Of a stretch of DNA of 64,000 bases, positions 39,915-48,803 are shown piece by piece; positions within the stretch are counted from its first letter, which is position 1; each line of letters starts with the position of its first letter. Position numbers and translations under genes: made by a program. The DNA comes from Deltaproteobacteria bacterium (GTDB lineage Bacteria > Myxococcota_A > Polyangia > DRWM01 > JAAZOP01). The stretch spans positions 1-64,000 of the forward strand of contig JACRCX010000092.1 in NCBI GenBank assembly GCA_016218815.1, read 5' to 3'. Below the pieces are notes generated by a model. The model was not told where the DNA came from. It was given only the letters and a program-made list of their open reading frames with translations, and did no database searches.

Positions 39915-42797
39915 ATGAGCGGAGCTCTGCGCCTTGCGTGTGCCTTGTGCCTCGTTGCCTTCGTCGACTGCCGGCACGTCGCACCGCCGGCCGCCGGACA
40001 GGACGAAACGGCCGCCGCTGCGGCGCCGACCGCGGAGCCGGAAGGCCTCGTGGCCATCGAGGACATCGAAGTTGTCCATGAGCCGGCAGTCGTCCTCGAC
40101 GGTCCGAACGTGGCGGACGAGCCGCGGATCTCCGTCGACGTGCCGAACCTCGAGTCCTCGCCGCCCGTGGAACCTGCCGCGACGGCCTCGCCGCCCGTTC
40201 CGCCGGCGCTGGCCGTCGCGCCGCCGCAGTTGGGCGAGCCGACCACGCCGTTCAGCCCCTACACGACCGTGCTCGGCAACGATCCCGTGGACGCTCGGAG
40301 TTGCCTGATGGGCTCCGACGACGGCAGCGCCTACGGGATGAGCGGCCTGGGCGTGTTCGGCACCGGCGCGGGTGGCGAAGGGTCGAACATCTACGGCTTC
40401 GGCCTGGGCGATACCGGCCAGATGGGTCAGGGCTACGGCACGGGCGACAGCGTCGGCTTCGGAGCCAGCGGCGGCACGGGCGGCGGCGGCGATGCATCGG
40501 GGGCCGACCTCGCCGACCGCACCGGCCGTTCCCCCGACCTCCGCCTCGGCGACGCGACGACCTACGGCGGCCTCTCCAAGGAGGCGATCCGTCGCATCGT
40601 GCAACAGGCACAGCCGGACGTCCGGCGCTGCTACGAGGCGGCATTGCGACGCGATCCCTCGGTCGCCGGGCGCGTGACGGTCCGGCTCGTGATCGCCGCC
40701 GACGGCCTCGTGCAGGGAGCGTTGGCGACGGGCGACGAGACGGGGGACGAGGCTCTGGTCGATTGCCTGCTCGATGCCGTGAGCGGGCTGACCTTCCCGG
40801 CAGCCGACAGGGTCACCGTCGTCGGGTACCCGTTCCAACTCCAGCCGTCGGAGGTCGTCGTCCTGGCGACTGACGAGGGCGTCACGGCCGAGCCGGAAGG
40901 CGACGGGGGGACCTTGCGCGCAAAGGATTCGGACGGCCGCGACATCGGCGAGTTTCCGTTGCGGCACACCGAGGTCGAGGCCGAGGTGAGCGGGTATCTC
41001 GCGCGCACCGCGGTCGAGCAGACCTACGAGAACACGTTCGACGAGGCCATCGAGGCGGTTTACGTTTTCCCCCTGCCGGCGATGGGCGCCGTGCACGACT
41101 TCCTGATGGAGATCGGCGACCGGAAGATCGTCGGCATCGTCCGGCCGCGCGAGGAGGCGCAGCACGTCTACGAGGAAGCGCGCGCGCGGGGCCAGACGGC
41201 CAGCCTCCTGAGCCAGGAGCGGCCGAACATCTTCACCCAGAGCGTCGCCAACCTCGAGCCCGGGGGACAGGTGAAGATCCGGCTGACCTACCTGGAGAAG
41301 CTGGCCTACGAGCGCGGGCGCTACGAGTGGGTCTTTCCCATGGTCGTCGGCCCCCGCTACATCCCCGGCCGGCCCGCCGACGCGTCGGCAGGCGACGACC
41401 GTGCCCCGCCCACCGCTCCACCGCTCCACCGCTCCACCGCTCCTGCCGCCCCCACCCCGCCCGTGCTGGAGCCCGGCGAGCGCTCCGGCCACGACATCGG
41501 ACTCACCGTGAAGCTCGACGGGGGAGTCCCGCTGCACGACGTGGACTCCGTCAACCACCACGTCACGATCGAGGAGGTCTCCGATTCGCAGCGGGTGGTC
41601 AGCCTCTCGCCCCGCGACGTCATTCCGAACAAGGACTTCGTCCTGCGCTGGAAGGTCGACGACGACGAGACGCAGTTCGGCGTGCTGACGCACAAGGGGG
41701 ACGACGGCGGCTACCTGGCGCTGATGATGCAGCCGCCCGTCGCCCCGGACGACGACCAGGTCACGCCGCGCGAGCTCACGTTCGTCCTCGACGTCTCCGG
41801 CAGCATGATGGGGCTCCCCGCCGACACCGCCAAGGCGGTCATCGACCGCTCGCTGGACAAACTGCGCCCGGACGACCAGTTCAACATCGTCTTCTTCTCC
41901 GGCGGCAATGCCCAGCTCTGGGAAAGCCCGCGACGCGGCTCGTCCGCCAACCTGCAGGAGGCCCGCGACTTCCTCGCCGCGCTCGAGGCCGGCGGCGGCA
42001 CGGACCTGGTGCCTGCCCTCCGCCGGGCGCTCCGGGCCGAGCACGACGCCTCGTCGCTCCAGATGTACGTGCTCCTGACCGACGGCTACGTCGGCAACGA
42101 GGAGGAGATCCTCCGCCTCGTGAAGACGGAGCGCGGCGAGGCGAGGTTCTTCGCCTTCGGCATCGGCTCCAGCGTCAACCGCTACCTCATCGACGGCGTG
42201 GGCGAGTTCGGCGGCGGCGCGTCCGAGGTCGTGTTCCCGCACAACGCAAACCACGCGGAGGAGGCCGCCGGGCGGCTCTTCGAGCTGATCGACTCGCCGG
42301 TGCTGGTGGACGTGGCGATCGACTGGAACGGCCTGCCGGTCGAGGACGCATACCCGGGAGAATTGCCCGACCTGTTCGCCGGCGGGACGATCAACGTCGT
42401 GGCGCGGTACACGGAATCGGCGAGCGGGACGATCTACGTCGAGGGGCGCGTCGGCGACCAACCGGTGCGCGTGCCGGTCCAGGTCCAGCTGCCGGAGACG
42501 GACGCCGACGACGAGGCGCTGGCCCCGATCTGGGCCCGCTGGCGCATCGCCGAGCTGGACGAGCAGCGGCTGACCGCCGGCGAGGACGAGAGCGCGGAGC
42601 TGGAGCGGCAGATCACGGAGCTGGCGGTGGACTACCGGCTGGTCAGCGCGTTCACTTCGTTCGTTGCCGTCGATGACTCGCGCATCGTCGGCGAGGGCCA
42701 TCCCGCTCCCGTCTTCCAGCCGATCGAGATGCCCGACGGGGTGTCGTACGAGGGGGTGTTCGGGGGGGGGGGGGTCCGAGGCAGGGAAGCGCGCTGA
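39915..42797 (+). CDS. secreted AgmX/PglI-like, VIT and VWA domain protein
   Basis: 960 residues. The signal peptide ends near AFVDC, so lipidation is possible. A Pro/Gly-rich region includes GFGLGDTGQMGQGYGTGDS. An AgmX/PglI or TonB-C-like domain follows (about 215-310; IRRIVQQAQPDVRRCYEAAL), then VIT (about 335-470; VEQTYENTFDEAIEAVYVFPLP) and VWA with the MIDAS motif DVSGSMMG near residue 627. A CACCGCTC repeat adds a Pro/Ser/Thr insert between VIT and VWA. Near the 3' end a run of 13 G (42762-42774) sets the final frame (GGGGVRGREAR), so the C-terminus may be slippage-prone or an assembly error. Confidence 0.85.
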   Translation: MSGALRLACALCLVAFVDCRHVAPPAAGQDETAAAAAPTAEPEGLVAIEDIEVVHEPAVVLDGPNVADEPRISVDVPNLESSPPVEPAATASPPVPPALAVAPPQLGEPTTPFSPYTTVLGNDPVDARSCLMGSDDGSAYGMSGLGVFGTGAGGEGSNIYGFGLGDTGQMGQGYGTGDSVGFGASGGTGGGGDASGADLADRTGRSPDLRLGDATTYGGLSKEAIRRIVQQAQPDVRRCYEAALRRDPSVAGRVTVRLVIAADGLVQGALATGDETGDEALVDCLLDAVSGLTFPAADRVTVVGYPFQLQPSEVVVLATDEGVTAEPEGDGGTLRAKDSDGRDIGEFPLRHTEVEAEVSGYLARTAVEQTYENTFDEAIEAVYVFPLPAMGAVHDFLMEIGDRKIVGIVRPREEAQHVYEEARARGQTASLLSQERPNIFTQSVANLEPGGQVKIRLTYLEKLAYERGRYEWVFPMVVGPRYIPGRPADASAGDDRAPPTAPPLHRSTAPAAPTPPVLEPGERSGHDIGLTVKLDGGVPLHDVDSVNHHVTIEEVSDSQRVVSLSPRDVIPNKDFVLRWKVDDDETQFGVLTHKGDDGGYLALMMQPPVAPDDDQVTPRELTFVLDVSGSMMGLPADTAKAVIDRSLDKLRPDDQFNIVFFSGGNAQLWESPRRGSSANLQEARDFLAALEAGGGTDLVPALRRALRAEHDASSLQMYVLLTDGYVGNEEEILRLVKTERGEARFFAFGIGSSVNRYLIDGVGEFGGGASEVVFPHNANHAEEAAGRLFELIDSPVLVDVAIDWNGLPVEDAYPGELPDLFAGGTINVVARYTESASGTIYVEGRVGDQPVRVPVQVQLPETDADDEALAPIWARWRIAELDEQRLTAGEDESAELERQITELAVDYRLVSAFTSFVAVDDSRIVGEGHPAPVFQPIEMPDGVSYEGVFGGGGVRGREAR
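41411..41442. repeat. four exact CACCGCTC units inside the VIT/VWA gene
   Basis: Perfect 8-bp tandem repeat read in frame as APPLHRSTAP-type sequence. Being 32 bp long, it must be flanked by compensating bases to keep the frame. Confidence 0.9.
42762..42774. repeat. homopolymeric run of 13 G
   Basis: Lies 24 bp before the stop of the VIT/VWA gene. Loss or gain of one G would replace the last ten residues by a long out-of-frame tail. Confidence 0.9.
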
Positions 42798-42828
42798 CGA
42801 CCTGCGAAAACGCCCTTGGCGTCAATCG

Positions 42829-43098
42829 TCAAGCACGCCCCCCCCCACTCCCCACGCGCACCTCCACCACGTCCGCGCCGATCTCCGTCACGCGAACGTC
42901 CACGTCGAGGAACCGCCGGATCACCTCCACGTTCGTCAGCGTGTGGCGCGAGAGCCGCACCGTGCGGAAACTCCCGCCCCCGGCCTGCGCCAGCGGCAGC
43001 AGGAGCTGCTCCGCCAGGCAGGGGCCCACCGGAAGTCGAACGGCGGCGCGACCGGGTTGCGCGTCCCGCCTTCCAGCACGACTCTGCCATCCTGGCGC
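42829..43098 (-). pseudogene. rtcA: gutted rtcA (RNA 3'-terminal phosphate cyclase)
   Basis: The minus strand encodes DGRVVLEGGTRNPVAPPFDF, matching the GGT-NP-APP-DF motif near residue 130 of RtcA. After a frame change near 43030 it reads PVGPCLAEQLLLPLAQAGGG and HTLTNVEVIRRFL, the RtcA C-terminus. About 140 internal codons and the whole N-terminus are missing. It directly follows the Ro60-like gene on the same strand, the order expected of an RNA-repair operon. Comparison is with the E. coli RtcA sequence from memory. The rest of 42798-43169 shows nothing else convincing. Confidence 0.75.
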
Positions 43099-43169
43099 GA
43101 AACGGGCCGACGAGGTTCGCCGAGACGTTGACCTGTAGTCCCGGCTGCATTCGGCCCGGCATCCCTCTC

Positions 43170-44726
43170 TCACAGGCGAACGGCGTCGATCGCGCCCACC
43201 CAGTGTCGCGCGTCCAGGCGCCCGGCCGCGAAGTCCGCCACGACCTCGAACACCGCGTCCGAGAACCCGCCGACGTTCAACACGTCGTCGCGCTCCTGCG
43301 CCTGCGTCGTCCCGTACGGCTGCAGGTCGATGCACACCAGCTTCGCCCCCGCCCGGCGGGCGGCGAGCGCGTTCCACTCGCGCAAGAGCGCCGTGCCGCG
43401 CCCGCCGCCCGCGTCGACCCACGACTGGCTGTCGGACACGAAGAGCACCAGGTCCACCGCCTCCCTCCGTTCGTTCAGCCGCGCCAGCGGCGCCGAACAG
43501 TTCGTGCCGCCGCCGCCGACCGCCCCGAGCCTCGCCGCGTTCGTCATCACGCTGTCCCGCGGATTCAACGCCACGTCCACCACCCCGTTCTCGAACGCCA
43601 GCACCTCGGCCCGCGGGTTGGCCCGCAGCACCGACGCCGCCATCAGCGCCGCGACGTCCACGCACCGCACCGCCGTCGTCGCGCCCTTCCGCGCCCCGGT
43701 GAGCGGCGAGCGCATCGAGCCCGAGACGTCCGGGCAGATCACGACCCGCCCCTCGAGCGCCGGCACGTTGGCCGTCGCCGCTTCCAGCGCGTCCTGCAGC
43801 GCCTCGCGCACCGCCGCCGGCACCCCCGTGCCCGCGCTCATCACGTACGCGGCGAGGAGCTGGTACGGGAACGCCTTCGCCCGCCGCACCTCCTGCGGGT
43901 CGCCGACCTTCTCGGCGACCTTCCGGGTCGTCACCGGGTCCTCGAACACGCCGTGCCGCGCGAAGGTGTTGAGGTTCATCCGCGTCGCCTGCCACGACGC
44001 CCGCGCCGCGATCCCGCACCAGGCCGTCCGGTCCAGCGGCAGCGCCGTCAACATCAGGAACGGGACGTCCGGCGCCTCCCTCGTCCGGCCCGCCTTGAAG
44101 TCCTCGAACCGCCGGACCGCCTCCGGCAGCGCCGCCGCGTCGTGCTCCCGACCCAGGAGGTAGCCGTAGAGCGCCGAACGCTCCGGCGTCAGCGGGCGCG
44201 GGTGCACCATGCGGATCACGTCCGCCAGCGACGGGCTTCCGCCGACCGACGCGCGGAACAGCTCCTCCTCCGTCCGCTCCTGGAGCCAGTTCCGCACCAG
44301 CCGCCGCGGATGCGTGCCCAGCGACTTGCGGCCCGCGACGCCCGAGCGCACGACCTGGACGTAGTTGCGCAGCATCTTGCCGTCGTCCACGACCCGCGGG
44401 AAGACCGCGTCCAGCAGCTCCGGCTTGCGCGCCGTCAGCACGGCCGCCAGCACGGCCGGCGCATCCTTCATCCGCCCGCGCTGCCGCGCGTGGATCGCCG
44501 CCCGCGCCACGAACTCGGGCTCGACCTCGTTCGTCGCCGCGAGCAGCTCCTCGAGCTGCCGCTCCGCGGTCGCGTAGAACGCCCCGCCGAAACACCCCGT
44601 CGACGCGAGCTGCGCGAGACGGTGCTTCGGCGCGTACGCGTACGCCGGCGCCCCCTCGCGGTTGCGCGCGTCCGCCCGCGGAACGAGCTTGCCGACCAGC
44701 GTTCGGAACAGGCTCCTGCTCGCCAT
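43170..44726 (-). CDS. rsr: Ro60/TROVE-domain RNA-binding protein with VWA domain
   Basis: 518 residues from the ATG at 44726, preceded by a GGAAGGCGGGAG site. The TROVE HEAT-like ring (about 30-320) has RLAQLASTGCFGGAFYAT, FVARAAIHARQRGRMKDAP and KMLRNYVQVVRSG. The C-terminal VWA domain carries a MIDAS motif (CPDVSGSM) and ends in a C-terminal strand. Bacterial Ro60 binds Y-RNA-like RNAs and works with exoribonucleases in RNA quality control. It is divergent from rtcR and preceded by a sigma54 promoter. I could not find a tRNA-like Y RNA in the flanks. Confidence 0.93.
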   Translation of the reverse strand: MASRSLFRTLVGKLVPRADARNREGAPAYAYAPKHRLAQLASTGCFGGAFYATAERQLEELLAATNEVEPEFVARAAIHARQRGRMKDAPAVLAAVLTARKPELLDAVFPRVVDDGKMLRNYVQVVRSGVAGRKSLGTHPRRLVRNWLQERTEEELFRASVGGSPSLADVIRMVHPRPLTPERSALYGYLLGREHDAAALPEAVRRFEDFKAGRTREAPDVPFLMLTALPLDRTAWCGIAARASWQATRMNLNTFARHGVFEDPVTTRKVAEKVGDPQEVRRAKAFPYQLLAAYVMSAGTGVPAAVREALQDALEAATANVPALEGRVVICPDVSGSMRSPLTGARKGATTAVRCVDVAALMAASVLRANPRAEVLAFENGVVDVALNPRDSVMTNAARLGAVGGGGTNCSAPLARLNERREAVDLVLFVSDSQSWVDAGGGRGTALLREWNALAARRAGAKLVCIDLQPYGTTQAQERDDVLNVGGFSDAVFEVVADFAAGRLDARHWVGAIDAVRL

Positions 44727-44790
44727 CTCCCGCCTTCCCTTCTCCGGCCCGCTGCCTCGGGCCACGTCCTCGTCTCGCCCGCAGGAGCAC

Positions 44791-44806
44791 TGCGCGGCCC
44801 GTGCCA
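44791..44806 (-). promoter_or_regulatory. sigma54 promoter for the Ro60-rtcA operon
   Basis: On the minus strand TGGCACG (-24) and GCGCA (-12) keep the diagnostic GG-N10-GC spacing, about 65 bp before the Ro60 start. The divergent gene encodes a sigma54 activator of exactly this operon type. Confidence 0.7.
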
Positions 44807-44834
44807 ACCGTCGGCTGTCGAAGAACAGTCGGTT
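44806..44834. promoter_or_regulatory. imperfect dyad AACCG...CGGTT next to the -24 box
   Basis: AACCG and CGGTT outer arms and CTGT/ACAG inner arms surround CGAAGA. It may be an RtcR contact or a site repressing rtcR, though activator sites are normally farther upstream. Confidence 0.35.
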
Positions 44835-44894
44835 CCTTGCCCCGCTCTGGCTCCTGACATATCCTGGCGGCTAAGTCCGTAGCCGGAGGGATAG

Positions 44895-46520
44895 ATGCGA
44901 CGCAAGACCGTGATGATCGGCCTCCTGGGCTCGGTGCTCGACAAGGGGCCCGCCGGCACGGCGCGCTGGGAGAAGTGGCGCCCCACCGTCGCGCTCTGCC
45001 AGCATGCCGACCTGCTGATCGATCGCTTCGAGCTGCTCCACCAGTCCCGCTTCGCGTCCCTGGCCCGCATCGTCGAGGGGGACCTGCGGTCGGTGTCGCC
45101 GGAGACCGAGGTGCGGGCGACGGCGCTCGAGCTCAAGGACCCGTGGGACTTCGAGGAGGTCTTCGCGGCGCTGCACGACTTCGCCCGCGCGTATCCGTTC
45201 GACCCGGAGCGCGAGGACTACCTGGTGCACATCACCACCGGCACCCACGTGGCGCAGATCTGCCTGTTCCTCCTCACCGAGTCCCGCCACCTCCCGGCCC
45301 GCCTCGTGCAAACCGCTCCACCCCCAGGAAGATCCCGCGGCTCCCCCGGCACCTACCGCATCATCGATCTCGATCTCTCCCGCTACGACCGCATCGCCTC
45401 GCGCTTCCGGGTCGAGCGCGACGAGGCGCTGGTGTCGCTCAAGTCGGGCATCGCCACGCGCAACGCCGCGTTCAACGTGCTCATCGAGCGCGTGGAACGG
45501 GTGGCCATGCGCTCCACCGCCCCCATCCTGCTCCAGGGACCCACCGGCGCCGGCAAGACCGTGCTGGCGCGGCGCATCTACGAGGTGAAGAAGGCGCGGC
45601 GGCTCGTCGAGGGCCCGCTGGTCGAGGTCAACTGCGCGACGCTGCGGGGCGACGCGGCAATGTCCACCCTCTTCGGCCACGTGCGCGGCGCCTTCACCGG
45701 CGCGCTGCGAGACCGCCCCGGCCTGCTGCTGGCCGCCCACAAGGGCCTGCTGCTCCTCGACGAGATCGGCGAGCTGGGACCGGACGAGCAGGCGATGCTG
45801 TTGCGCGCGCTGGAGGACCGGCGCTTCCTGCCGCTGGGCGCCGACCGCGACGTCGGCAGCGACTTCCAGCTCATCGCCGGCACCAACCGCGACCTCGGCC
45901 AGGCCGTCGCCCGCGGGACGTTCCGCGAGGATCTGCTGGCGCGCATCGACCTGTGGACCTTCCGCCTCCCCGGCCTGCGCGAGCGGCCCGAGGACGTGGA
46001 GCCGAACCTGGCCTACGAGCTGGACGAGTACGCGCGACGGACCGGGCAGCGGGTCGGGTTCAACGCCGAGGCCCGGGCGCGGTTCCTCGCGTTCGCCGCC
46101 GACAATGCCGCCCCGTGGCCGGCGAACTTCCGCGAGTTCAACGCCGCCGTGACCCGCATGGCCACGCTGGCGCCGGGCGGGCGCATCACCACAGCCGTGG
46201 TCGACGACGAAATCGCAAGGCTCCGCAGCGCCTGGCGCCGGTGCGCCGACGCCTCGCCCGCCGGCGCACCGGCCGACCTCCTCCCCCCGCGCCTCGCCGC
46301 CGACCTCGACCGCTTCGACGCCGTCCAGCTCGCCGAGGTCGTCCGCGTCTGCCGCTCCTGCCGCTCCCTGTCCGAGGCCGGCCGCGAGCTCTTCGACGCG
46401 TCCCGCCGGCGCAAGGCCTCGCCCAACGACGCCGACCGCCTCCGCAAGTACCTCGCCCGCTTCAACCTCGGTTGGGCCGACCTGCGCGCCTCGATCCCTC
46501 CCACTCCAACCCGTTCCTAG
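44895..46520 (+). CDS. rtcR: RtcR, sigma54-dependent activator of RNA repair with CARF domain
   Basis: 541 residues. An N-terminal RtcR-type CARF domain (about 1-180) has MIGLLGSVLDKG, WRPTVALCQHADLLIDRFELL and YLVHITTGTHVAQICLFLL. The AAA+ domain (about 185-425) has Walker A GPTGAGKT, an intact GAFTGA loop, Walker B LLLLDEIGEL and the GLRERPEDVEPN motif. A helical C-terminus with a HTH-like CRSLSEAGRELFD ends it. Known RtcR binds RNA ends or nucleotide ligands and switches on rtcBA and, in some bacteria, rsr. All regulatory parts are intact although rtcA is not. Confidence 0.95.
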   Translation: MRRKTVMIGLLGSVLDKGPAGTARWEKWRPTVALCQHADLLIDRFELLHQSRFASLARIVEGDLRSVSPETEVRATALELKDPWDFEEVFAALHDFARAYPFDPEREDYLVHITTGTHVAQICLFLLTESRHLPARLVQTAPPPGRSRGSPGTYRIIDLDLSRYDRIASRFRVERDEALVSLKSGIATRNAAFNVLIERVERVAMRSTAPILLQGPTGAGKTVLARRIYEVKKARRLVEGPLVEVNCATLRGDAAMSTLFGHVRGAFTGALRDRPGLLLAAHKGLLLLDEIGELGPDEQAMLLRALEDRRFLPLGADRDVGSDFQLIAGTNRDLGQAVARGTFREDLLARIDLWTFRLPGLRERPEDVEPNLAYELDEYARRTGQRVGFNAEARARFLAFAADNAAPWPANFREFNAAVTRMATLAPGGRITTAVVDDEIARLRSAWRRCADASPAGAPADLLPPRLAADLDRFDAVQLAEVVRVCRSCRSLSEAGRELFDASRRRKASPNDADRLRKYLARFNLGWADLRASIPPTPTRS

Positions 46521-46658
46521 CTCCCCACGCCCCCTTCCCATTCCCTCTCCGCCCGTACCCCGCGTGCATGCCTTCCTTCGTCGTGCTACCCTTGCCCCCG
46601 GTGTCGATGCCGGCGGCCCGGCGGCCGGGCTGCGGTGCACGGGGCCGAGGAGGAAGCC

Positions 46659-48758
46659 ATGGGCCGGACAATTCGGTGGGGACTCCTGGTTGCGCTGCTC
46701 GCCGCGGGGCTGCTCGGCTGTTCGCCCTCCGGAGGCGACGACATTCGTCCCGACTACGGCGAGGTCCGCGACGGCACCGACGGCGACGTCGTCGGTCCGC
46801 CTCCTCCGGACGCCGACGGGGACACGATCTCCGACGCCGACGAGGGGCGGGCGACGGGAGAGGACTTCGACACGGACGGCACGCCGGACTACCTCGATGC
46901 CGACAGCGACGACGACACCATCCCCGACTCGCTCGAGGCCGGCGACAGCGATCCGCGCACCCCGCCGGGCGACGCCGACGGGGACCACATTCCCAACTTC
47001 CGCGACATCGATTCCGACGGCAACGGGATCTTCGACATGGCCGAGAGCATCGATGACCTCGACCATGACCTCGCGCTCGACTTCGCCGACCAGGACGACG
47101 ACGGCGACGGGATCGGGGACATCGACGAGATCAACGGCAATCCGGCCCTGCCACCCGATTTCGACGGCGACGGCATCGCCGACTACCGTGACGCCGACTC
47201 GGACAACGACACCATCTCCGACCGCGAGGAAGCGACCTCGGACGTCGACGGCGACCTGATCCCCGATCGCTTCGACTCCGATACCGACGCCGACGGCTGG
47301 ACCGACGCCGAGGAGGCCGGCGATGCCGATGTCGCCACCGTCGCGATCGACACCGACCTGGACGGGATCCCCGACTTCCGCGACCACGACAGCGACGCCG
47401 ACGGGTTGCTCGACAGCCTCGAGCGCGAGGCCGGCACCAGCCGCACCGACACCGACTCGGACGACGACGGGGCGGACGACATGGTCGAGTACGCGGCGGG
47501 GACGGATCCGCTGCTCCCGACCGACAACCCGCACGCGCGCGGCGATTTCGTCTTCGTCGAACGCTACAACAACCCGGCGGAGCCGCCGGTGCCGCCGTAC
47601 GACCCCGACCCCCTGGAGGACACGCTGGTCTTCTCCACCAACATCCAGTTCGCCGACGTCTACTTCCTCGTCGACTGCACCGGCTCGATGGGCGGCGAGA
47701 TCACCAACCTGCGCAGCTCCATCTCCGGCACCGTCATCCCCGGCCTCGTCGCCGCGATCCCCGACGTCTGGATCGGCGTCGGCCACATCGACGACCTGCC
47801 GATCGGGGGCTACGGCGGCTCCGGCGACTGGGGCTACGAGAACCTGCAGAACCTGACCGCCGACCGCGCCGCGGCGCAGACCGCCGCCAATAACCTGCCG
47901 GGCCATTACGGCGCCGACGGGCCGGAGAGCGACATCGTCGGGCTGTACGCGGTCGCCAGTGGCGACTACACGCGTACGATGCCGGCGATTCCGGCGCCCT
48001 CCTGCGCTGCCGGGACGTGGGGCTACCCCTGCTTCCGCGACGGCGCCGTGCCGATCGTCATCGTCATCACCGACTGGCCGATGCACAACGGGCCGTCCGG
48101 CAACAACTACGGCAGCGACGCGGCCTTCGCTCCGTCCTACGTCGAGACCATCGCCGCCCTCAACGCCCGCTCGGTCCGCGTCATCGGCGTCAGCTCCGAC
48201 GACTACGGGGTCGGCGCCCGCGCCGATCTCGAGGCGGTCGCCGTCGCCACCGGGGCCGTCGATCTCGGAGGCACGCCGCTGGTCTATGACATCCCCAGCG
48301 ACGGCTCGGGGCTCGGTTCCCAGGTCGTCACCGCCGTCCAGACCCTCGCCACGTCGGTCCCCCTGCGCATCGATGCCGTCCCGGTCGACGGCATCGACGA
48401 GCCGGCCGGTCCGACGCCGGTCAACGCGCCGGCGGAGTTCATCGACTACATCGAGGCCAACGCATCCGGCGAATCGATCACCGACCCGGTCTCCGGCGAG
48501 GTCCGCATCTGCACCGTCACCGACCCGCTGCCCATCGACGAGACCGGCGACACGCACCCGGACTACTTCCCGCGCGTCCTGCCCGGTACCTCCGTCTGCT
48601 TCGACATCCACGCCAAGCAGAACTGGACCGTCCCCGCGACCCGCGAACCGCAGATGTTCCGCGCCACCATCCAGGTCATGGGCGACGGCATCACCATCCT
48701 CGACGAACGCGAGGTGTTCTTCCTCGTGCCCCCCGAGATCAGCGAGATCATCGGATAA
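46659..48758 (+). CDS. lipoprotein with thrombospondin type-3-like Asp repeats and VWA-like domain
   Basis: 699 residues from the ATG at 46659 (GAGGAGG upstream; an in-frame earlier start lacks one). The lipobox is LLGCS. Residues 45-290 are Ca-binding Asp-rich TSP3-like repeats (DADGDTISDADEG, DSDGNGIFDMAE, DFDGDGIADYRDADSDNDT and similar). From about 330 a VWA/integrin-beta-like domain begins, with FLVDCTGSMGGEITNLR. Such proteins are typically surface adhesins or matrix proteins. It is the third VWA protein within 9 kb. It converges on the zinc-ribbon gene. Confidence 0.82.
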   Translation: MGRTIRWGLLVALLAAGLLGCSPSGGDDIRPDYGEVRDGTDGDVVGPPPPDADGDTISDADEGRATGEDFDTDGTPDYLDADSDDDTIPDSLEAGDSDPRTPPGDADGDHIPNFRDIDSDGNGIFDMAESIDDLDHDLALDFADQDDDGDGIGDIDEINGNPALPPDFDGDGIADYRDADSDNDTISDREEATSDVDGDLIPDRFDSDTDADGWTDAEEAGDADVATVAIDTDLDGIPDFRDHDSDADGLLDSLEREAGTSRTDTDSDDDGADDMVEYAAGTDPLLPTDNPHARGDFVFVERYNNPAEPPVPPYDPDPLEDTLVFSTNIQFADVYFLVDCTGSMGGEITNLRSSISGTVIPGLVAAIPDVWIGVGHIDDLPIGGYGGSGDWGYENLQNLTADRAAAQTAANNLPGHYGADGPESDIVGLYAVASGDYTRTMPAIPAPSCAAGTWGYPCFRDGAVPIVIVITDWPMHNGPSGNNYGSDAAFAPSYVETIAALNARSVRVIGVSSDDYGVGARADLEAVAVATGAVDLGGTPLVYDIPSDGSGLGSQVVTAVQTLATSVPLRIDAVPVDGIDEPAGPTPVNAPAEFIDYIEANASGESITDPVSGEVRICTVTDPLPIDETGDTHPDYFPRVLPGTSVCFDIHAKQNWTVPATREPQMFRATIQVMGDGITILDEREVFFLVPPEISEIIG

Positions 48759-48803
48759 GCGACCTGGGCCACCGGCAGCGCAGAGAGCTTCTCGAGCGGG
48801 TCC

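Noticed and set aside
41411..41442. Repeat array as a CRISPR
   Set aside because: 8-bp units with no spacers, inside a coding sequence. The 81-bp repeats at 55811-56500 are also coding and contiguous.
42632..43162. 176-codon minus-strand frame below Ro60
   Set aside because: It is a different frame from both recognisable rtcA segments and runs into antisense of the VIT/VWA gene.
42798..43169. A Y-RNA (YrlA-like) next to Ro60
   Set aside because: I looked for a tRNA-like T-loop and a long stem in this gap and in 44727-44894 and found none convincing; the gap is explained by the rtcA remnant.
44895..45440. CARF domain as a type III CRISPR effector
   Set aside because: The AAA+ domain, intact GAFTGA loop and divergent Ro60 gene identify RtcR, and no cas genes are present.
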